The notes beneath the pieces are model-generated. The model had not been told where the DNA came from and searched no databases. It saw nothing but the letters and a program-made list of their open reading frames with translations. A DNA stretch of 64,000 nt from an uncultured Ureaplasma sp. GTDB taxonomy: Bacteria > Bacillota_I > Bacilli_A > Mycoplasmatales > Mycoplasmoidaceae. Numbering within the stretch: position 1 is the stretch's first letter; every line of letters begins with the position of its first letter. Where the stretch lies: NCBI GenBank assembly GCA_947039515.1, contig CAMQYY010000004.1, positions 1 through 64,000 on the forward strand, written 5' to 3'. Below are positions 53,965 to 64,000 of the stretch, in pieces. The translations under genes and the position numbers were made by a program.

Positions 53965-55131
53965 TTATCCTAATAAAACAGCATCTCAAATATTGAAATA
54001 ACTAAAATATACATTCATTATATTCATTATTAAAGCAAATGTAAATAACAATAAAGTTAATGAAAGAGAAATTAAATCATAATATCTAACTTTATAAGTT
54101 AGATATTTAGTTCTTTTGTTTCTAGGGACATAACCTCTTGTTTCCATTGCATTTGAAATATCTTCTGATTTTTGAAAAACAGAGACAAATAATGGAATTA
54201 TTAAACTATTTAATGATTTTATTTTTATAATAATATTTTTACTTTTAAAATCAGATCCTCTACTTGCTTGTGCCTGAAGAATTTTTTTACTTTCATAATA
54301 TAAAATAGGAATAAAAGTAATACTCATTGAAAGAATCATACTTATTTCATTTGTTGGTATTTTTAAATATTTCAATGGTGAAAGAAATCCTTCAATACCT
54401 CTTGTTATTTGAATATTATTAGTAGTAGCAATAAAAATAGTTGAACATAATAATATTAAAAAAATTCTAATAGAAACATATGTTGCCAGTATTATTGCTT
54501 TTGGTGATAGAGAATATCAATTAGACGTATAAAAAAGAACATTTTCTCATTTTATATTAATGTTATTTTCTAAAAAAATATTATCAAAAATCTTATGCTG
54601 ATAATAAATATTATTTATTGTAAAATTATTATTTAAAACATATAATAATTTTCTATTATATTCATTATCTCCTCCGAGTTCTATTAATAAACTATCTAAT
54701 ATATTTTGATCTAGATTAGCTAAATATTTATCCATACCAGGAAATGTATTGTTATTAATTAAAAATTCAATTTGAAATTTTTCTAAAATAGAACCTCCAA
54801 AAATATTAGAAAAAATATATTCATTTCCATATCCAATAGTATTAAAATCACCTGTAAAAATAGCAATTGGATCTTTATAACTAATTCAATTAATTAATAA
54901 TAAAAAGAGAAATAAAATAAAGATATAACCTAGTCTTTTAAAAAAACTTTTTATTGATATTTTACTAACAAAAAAGATAGTTATAATAACTGTAAATATA
55001 ATTAATAAAACAAAAAAAGTTTTTGAAATAAGAATAATAGTTATGAAAAAAAGAACTAAAATAAATTTAATTGTTGGATTTAATTTATGAATAATTGATT
55101 TATTTTCTTCATTTAAATTATTAAATAACAT
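53965..55131 (-). CDS. ecfT: ECF transporter transmembrane protein EcfT
   Basis: EcfT couples the EcfA ATPases to substrate-binding S components that import vitamins and other micronutrients. There are several membrane helices (PTIKFILVLFFITIILISKTFF, KRLGYIFILFLFLLLINW, IRIFLILLCSTIFIATT, YYDLISLSLTLLLFTFALIM). The two coupling-helix Arg-Gly motifs are QASRGSDFKS and METRGYVPRNKRT. At 388 aa it is longer than average (~265) because of a large loop (~residues 85-195) between early helices. It overlaps ecfA2 by 11 nt. Confidence 0.93.
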
Positions 55132-56272
55132 TTATTCCCTCTCTAAAATCATTAATTAATTTTGTTAATTCATTAATATTTTTCGGCTTCTTTTCTCATA
55201 AAAAATTATACTCATGATTTTTATCAGTTAGTTTAGAAACAAAATTAATAACATTTGGTAATTTAATATTATTTTTTTCTAGAATTTCCTCTTCTCTAAA
55301 AAAACTATATGGTTCAGCATCAAATATAATTTTATTGTTATCAAATAAAATAATTTTATCAGCAATATCTAAAATACTATTCATATCATGACTAATAATA
55401 ATTATTATCTTATTTTGTTTTTTTAAATCATTAATAATATTAAAAATACTTAATTTTGTTTGATAATCAAGGCCAACAGTTGGTTCATCAAAAATAACAA
55501 CTTCTGAATCTATAATTAAAATTCCAGCAATAGCTACTTTTCTTTTTTCACCTCCACTAAGATGAATTCAACTTTCATTAAATTGTTCATTTTTAATATA
55601 TAATCTTTCAAGTAAAGAATGAGCATTTTTAAGTGCTATATTTTTATCTATTTTAAAATTTAATGGTCCAAAAATAACATCTTTTTCAACTGTATCTTTG
55701 AAGAGTTGTTCTTCTGGAAATTGAAATACTACTGAAATTTTTTTTCTTAATTCATTTAAATTTTTTATTTCTTTTTTTTTAGAAAATAATTCACTAGTAG
55801 AAAAATTATTAATAATATTAAGATTATTTATGCACTTTAAATTAAAAAATATCTCATAAGAATTTTTATTCTCTGTTTGATTTATCTTTATTTTTTTTAG
55901 AGATATTAGTTGATTATTAATTTTAGAGTTAATATAAAGACTTAAAAATTTTTCATTGATTTTCTTATCAACATTAATTATTATTGATTTAGTGTTAACT
56001 CTAATTATTTCTACATTGATATTATTTAAATCTATCTTTGTTTTATAAACTAAATCATTAAATATTAATGAACCTGAAATAGGTTTATTAATTAAATTTA
56101 GAGAATTAATAAAAGTTGATTTGCCACTACCTGATTTACCAATAATTGCATAAACATTATTTGGTTTGAATTCATAATTAATATTAGAGATATTACTAGC
56201 TAATTGTTTTTTATATTTATCGTAAGTAAAAAACAAATTTTTAACTACCAAATGATTATCTATTTTTTGCAT
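55121..56272 (-). CDS. ecfA2: ECF transporter ATP-binding protein EcfA2 with ~95-residue insertion
   Basis: This is one of the two ATPases of the ECF energy-coupling module. Walker A is IIGKSGSGKSTFINSL, the Q-loop is VVFQFPEEQLF (EcfA2-type), the signature HLSGGEKRKVAIAGIL, Walker B VVIFDEPTVGLD and the switch His in IISHDMNSILDIA. Between GSLIFNDL and LNELRKKISVVFQFPE there is an extra ~95 residues compared with typical EcfA2, bringing the total to 383 aa. The insert is Asn/Ile/Lys-rich with no known motif. It overlaps ecfA1 by 13 nt. Confidence 0.93.
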
Positions 56273-57072
56273 AAGTCACCTATTATAGAATCAAAACTAG
56301 AGTCATTACTATTACTAATATTAAGTTTTGATTCCAAATCATAGAGAAAAGGAATTTCAATTTTGTTAGATTTTAAAATATTGATATTTCTTGCAATTTC
56401 ATTCTTTTTGAAAATTATTAATTCTTTATTTTCATCTATTAAAAAAACTCTATCAGCTTGATTAATGTCTTCAATATCATGTGAAATACTAATAATTGTT
56501 TTATTTAATTCCTTTTTAATCTTAAAAATATAATCCTTAATTTTCTCCTTATTTCAGTGATCTAACATTGAAAAAGCTTCATCAAAAATAATGATATCTG
56601 GATCATAAGCTAAAATAGAACTAATTGCTATTTTTTGCTTTTCTCCACCTGAAAGAAAAAATGATTTTTTCTTTAGTAAATCAGTAATATTCATAAACCT
56701 AGCAATATTATCAATAATTGGTTGCATTTGGCTTTGTTCAATATTTTTATTTTCTAGACTAAAAGCAATATCCAATTCAGCAGTATCAGCAATAAATTGA
56801 TTATTAGGGTTTTGAAAAATAATACCTATTTTATTATAAAGATTCTTATAAGTATCATTGTTAACTAATTCATCACAAATATAAATTTCACCACTACTAT
56901 TTTTTAATAATAAACCTATTAAACTTCCGAGTGTTGATTTACCTGAACCATTATTACCAATAATTACAATGTATTCATTTTCAAAAATATCAAAACTAAT
57001 ATTTTTGAAAATTATTTTATCTTCATAATAAAATCCAACATTTTTAAAACTTATAATCTTTTTTCTATTCAT
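56260..57072 (-). CDS. ecfA1: ECF transporter ATP-binding protein EcfA1
   Basis: This is the second ECF ATPase. Walker A IIGNNGSGKSTLGSLIGLL, Q-loop GIIFQNPNNQFIADTAELDIAF (EcfA1-type), signature FFLSGGEKQKIAISSIL, Walker B IIIFDEAFSMLDHW and switch ISISHDIEDINQADR are all present. The 270 aa protein spans a TGA. It heads the ecfA1-ecfA2-ecfT-truA operon. Confidence 0.95.
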
Positions 57073-57102
57073 ATATTAGTACCATTATTAAATAATAATA
57101 AC

Positions 57103-57162
57103 ATTAAAAACAAAAAGAATAATTTAATCATAAATGATTAAATTATTCTTTTTGTTTTTAAT
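57103..57162 (-). terminator. 28-bp perfect stem-loop terminating the rRNA operon
   Basis: ATTAAAAACAAAAAGAATAA... forms a perfect 28-bp stem with a 4-nt loop just after the 5S gene. T-rich bases on either side suit an intrinsic terminator. Confidence 0.8.
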
Positions 57163-57164
57163 AA

Positions 57165-57278
57165 TTAAGAGGCAATTTCCTACTCTCACCTAAAAGGCTA
57201 CAATCGGCCCAACAATGCTTGACTTCTGTGTTCGGTATGGGAACAGGTATTTCCATTGCGATATCGTCACCACATTAA
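57165..57278 (-). rRNA. rrf: 5S ribosomal RNA
   Basis: The minus strand contains the 5S core CCTGTTCCCATACCGAACACAGAAG and GGTGAGAGTAGGAAATTGCC. Ends are estimated from terminal pairing. Confidence 0.93.
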
Positions 57279-57299
57279 TTTTTTTTTCAGATAAATCTC

Positions 57300-57317
57300 T
57301 GAAAACTGAATATTATC
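57300..57317 (-). repeat. 23S precursor processing stem, 3' arm
   Basis: TGAAAACTGAATATTATC is the exact reverse complement of 60349-60366. The pair would bring both ends of the 23S precursor together as an RNase III-type processing stem. Confidence 0.75.
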
Positions 57318-57337
57318 TCAATTTCTTTCCTTACAAG

Positions 57338-60252
<2,915 letters not shown>

Positions 60253-60348
60253 CCTACTTCTTTTTATTTGTGATCATTTTTGATGATTACTTATTCTTTT
60301 TGTAATTGTTATACATTTTCTTCAAATGTATGACTAGAAAGATTTGTT

Positions 60349-60366
60349 GATAATATTCAGTTTTCA
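60349..60366 (-). repeat. 23S precursor processing stem, 5' arm
   Basis: GATAATATTCAGTTTTCA pairs perfectly over 18 bp with 57300-57317, across the 23S gene. Confidence 0.75.
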
Positions 60367-60417
60367 AAGATCTATCTCTTTATAAAAATTCATTTATAAA
60401 GGAGAGATTTCTCTCTC

Positions 60418-60435
60418 AAAACTAAATACAACCCG
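60418..60435 (-). repeat. 16S precursor processing stem, 3' arm
   Basis: AAAACTAAATACAACCCG is the exact reverse complement of 62059-62076 on the far side of the 16S gene. Confidence 0.75.
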
Positions 60436-60546
60436 ACCTTAACAATATTTTTAAAATTTTTATTAAAACATCTTGATTAAGGATTTTTTTTCTTGTTTAA
60501 GTACACTGTTAAATTTCTGTGTTTGTAAAATTAATTACTCCGTAGA

Positions 60547-62055
<1,509 letters not shown>

Positions 62056-62058
62056 TGA

Positions 62059-62084
62059 CGGGTTGTATTTAGTTTTCAAAGAAC
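62059..62084 (-). promoter_or_regulatory. 16S processing stem 5' arm and boxA-like sequence
   Basis: On the minus strand TGTTCTTTGAAAACTAAATACAACCCG contains a boxA-like GTTCTTTGAAAACT, the usual rRNA antitermination signal. Its second part (62059-62076) pairs perfectly with 60418-60435. Confidence 0.7.
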
Positions 62085-62139
62085 AATCGGTACTTTTTGA
62101 ATTAATATAAATATTAATGCTCCAAAAAGATACTTTTTA

Positions 62140-62147
62140 ATTATACA
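62140..62147 (-). promoter_or_regulatory. Probable rRNA operon -10 element
   Basis: On the minus strand TGTATAAT is a consensus extended -10 about 85 nt upstream of the 16S 5' end. No convincing -35 is visible. Confidence 0.55.
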
Positions 62148-62175
62148 TAAAATTTTGAAAAATAAAATAAAAAAA

Positions 62176-63471
62176 TTATTTATTATTTTTTTTTAAAATT
62201 AATGTTTTTAAAAAAACCTTATCAACTAAAAAATTATGAATATTATTTGGTGTAATTTTTTCATCTGAACGATAACTGCATTTTAAATATTCAGATGTTT
62301 TTCCTTCATAAATATCATTATTATTTGATTCAAAAATAACATTTACTTCCTTATTAATAAATGTTTTTAAATATTCTTTTTCCAATTCATCAGAAAGTTT
62401 TATTAATTCATCAGTTCTATTTTTTTTAGTTTTACTATCAATTTCAATATAAGTACTTGCTCTTGTATTTTTTCTAGATGAAAAAGGAAATACATGCAAT
62501 GAAGAAAATTTCATTTCCTTAATAAAGTTAATTGTATCAAGATGGTCATTTTCTGTTTCTGTTGGAAATGATGAAATAACATCTGTTGAAATAGAAACAT
62601 CAGGTGATTTTTCTCTTATTTTATTAAATAAGATTCTAATATCATCAGTTGTATATTTCCTATTCATTTTTTCTAAAATATTATTAGAACCAGATTGAAG
62701 ACAAATATGTCAGTGATTTGCAAACCTATTTTTATTACTACTAATCAAATTAATCATTTCATCAGTTATTTGAAAAGGTTCAATTGAAGAAATTCTAATT
62801 CTAAAATTACCATCTATATTATTAATTGCTAATAAAAAATCATAAAAATTATGATTGTTATTTTCATATCCAGCAATATTAACACCAGTTAAAACAATTT
62901 CTTGATAGCCTTTTTCAACTAAAAGTTGAACTTCGTTAATAATTGTTTCAAAATTTTGAGAACGTTGTTTTCCTCTTGTAAAAGGAATAATACAATATGA
63001 ACACATAAAATTACAACCATCTTGAATTTTAATATAGGCTCTTGTTTTATTTTGATTAATAACAAAATCATTTTTTTCAAATTCTTTTTCAATTAGTAAA
63101 TTACTAATTTTAACAATTGTCTTTTTTTCAAGTTGGTATTCATTTATTAAATTTATTAAATTATTTTTATGTTTATTGCCTATGATAATATCTGCTAATT
63201 TTTGTTCTAAAATTTCTTTGCTACTAACTTGAGAATAGCAACCCATAACAATAACTAAAGCATTGGGATTATTTCTTCTAGCCTTTGAAATCATATTTCT
63301 TGATTTTGAATCAGCATTATTTGTAACTGAACACGTGTTAATAATATAGATATCTGCAATATTACTAAAATCATGTTCTATATATCCAAAGGATAATAGA
63401 TCATTTCTAATTGCTTCAGATTCATAAGAATTAACTTTACAACCTAAAGTTTTTATAGCAAAACTATTCAT
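62176..63471 (-). CDS. mtaB: MtaB-type tRNA t6A37 methylthiotransferase (radical SAM)
   Basis: MtaB converts t6A37 to ms2t6A37 using two Fe-S clusters. The N-terminal UPF0004 domain has three cysteines (TLGCKVNSYESE, NTCSVTNNADSKSR, VMGCYSQ). The radical-SAM motif is DGCNFMCSYCIIPFTRGKQRSQ, then LTGVNIAGY, ISSIEPFQI, LQSGSNNILEKMNRKYT and a C-terminal TRAM-like domain (INKEVNVIFESNNNDIYEGKTSEYLKC). The start MNSFAIKTLGCK is chosen by homology; the ORF track begins far upstream. The protein is 431 aa and spans a TGA. It overlaps the upstream membrane gene by 8 nt. Confidence 0.92.
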
Positions 63472-64000
63472 TATCAACTTCTCTTTTATCATCCATGTCA
63501 TTATATTTATCTGAATGTTGATAAATTTCTTCACTATTTTCAATAATTTCTTCGTTATGTATATCAACTTCTCTAGAAATAGATTTTCTTCTCTCTTCAT
63601 CAAAAGAAATTCGATAATTTATATAAGTAAAAAAAGTTGTAGTTAAGATTCCAAAAAATCCAGAAATAACTAAAGCTGAAATAAGAAAACTTAATCTCAT
63701 TATATAAACATCATGAGGGCTATGTCCAGGAATTATTAAAGAAGCTGCAAAAATAACAAATAGGATTGGAAAAAAATTATTAAATAAAGAAACATAACCA
63801 ATATTTTTAACCATATTAAAAAGTTTGGGATTAGTATGAAAAATTCTATGCTTTAAATCAGAATAGACTCTGATTTGAAATCAAGCAATAATTAAACCTG
63901 AAAAAACCATAGCAACTAATGGTGCTATTAATAATATTTCAGGTTTTAAATCATTACTAGAACTATTAATTAATATAAATAAAGAAATAGCAATACCAAT
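63464..64000 (-). CDS. Uncharacterised membrane protein (5'-partial)
   Basis: The frame is open to the window edge. About four hydrophobic segments are visible (IGIAISLFILI, ILLIAPLVAMVFSGLIIAWFQI, FFPILFVIFAASLIIPG, RLSFLISALVISGFFGILTTTFF), followed by an acidic cytoplasmic tail (DEERRKSISREVDIHNEEIIENSEEIYQHSDKYND). No function is evident. It precedes mtaB with an 8-nt overlap. Confidence 0.7.

Larger units (their letters stand above)
60253..60546. other. 16S-23S internal spacer without tRNA genes
   Basis: The ~290-nt spacer holds processing-stem arms of both rRNAs and a local GGAGAGATT/CTCTC pairing, but no tRNA. The lack of spacer tRNAs is common in mycoplasmas. Confidence 0.8.

Overview
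The window is a stretch of a low-GC mollicute (mycoplasma-type) chromosome. Many housekeeping genes are split in the ORF track only because TGA is read as stop. Read with TGA = Trp (genetic code 4) they become full-length proteins: leuS, lon, ileS, smc, tkt and many others. The very high A+T, genes packed with 1-17 nt overlaps, a single 16S-23S-5S operon and a minimal metabolism agree with this. The gene set resembles the pneumoniae-group/Malacoplasma-like mollicutes, but I cannot name the species from sequence alone.

Layout. 1-3442 (-): a partial degenerate ABC-type ATPase with a charged helical tail, ribF, truB and an unknown protein. 3556-6363 (+): TtcA-like tRNA thiolase, a DivIVA-like protein, acpS, a SpoU/TrmH methyltransferase and two small unknown proteins. 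6414-17167 (-): a chaperone and protease block of GrpE with a very long coiled-coil extension, DnaJ, a second DnaJ-like protein, leuS, lon (palindromic CIRCE-like element upstream), trigger factor and two unknowns. 17219-25793: HAD phosphatase, RNase Y, DegV/FakB-type protein, thrS, a degenerate HAD protein, tRNA-Leu, gpsA and der. 25927-32578 (+): tkt, pfkA, whiA, a probable 1-kb insertion bounded by a 35-bp direct repeat, serS and a membrane protein. 32637-38669 (-): yebC, ileS, a membrane protein, rplU-prp-rpmA and a DDAH-like amidinohydrolase. 38819-39300 (-): five tRNAs (Tyr, Gln, Lys, Leu, Gly). 39391-51205 (-): greA, a YitT-type protein, rpsP-trmD-rplS, ylxM-ftsY-smc, rnc-plsX-fakA. 51557-53088 (+): unknown gene and tsaD. 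53105-57072 (-): a candidate small RNA, truA and the ECF transporter core ecfT-ecfA2-ecfA1. 57165-62055 (-): 5S, 23S and 16S rRNA. 62176-64000 (-): mtaB and a partial membrane protein.

How the genes work together. Several sets are coherent: tRNA modification (truA, truB, trmD, tsaD then mtaB, ttcA); exogenous fatty-acid use (FakB-like, FakA, PlsX, GpsA, AcpS); protein folding and quality control (GrpE, two J-proteins, trigger factor, Lon); targeting and segregation (FtsY, YlxM, SMC); vitamin uptake (the ECF module) with RibF for flavin cofactors; sugar metabolism (PfkA, Tkt).

Most notable observations. (i) LeuRS and ThrRS have both lost the residues of their editing sites. (ii) GrpE is more than twice the usual size and is encoded with two J-proteins. 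(iii) A 35-bp duplication of the whiA 3' end brackets an orphan gene. (iv) A compact, unusually G-rich intergenic segment after truA looks like an undescribed structured RNA. (v) Long charged repeat tails are added to ribosomal protein S16, trigger factor and the degenerate ABC protein. (vi) Several long perfect palindromes lie in upstream or divergent intergenic regions where no transcript needs terminating.
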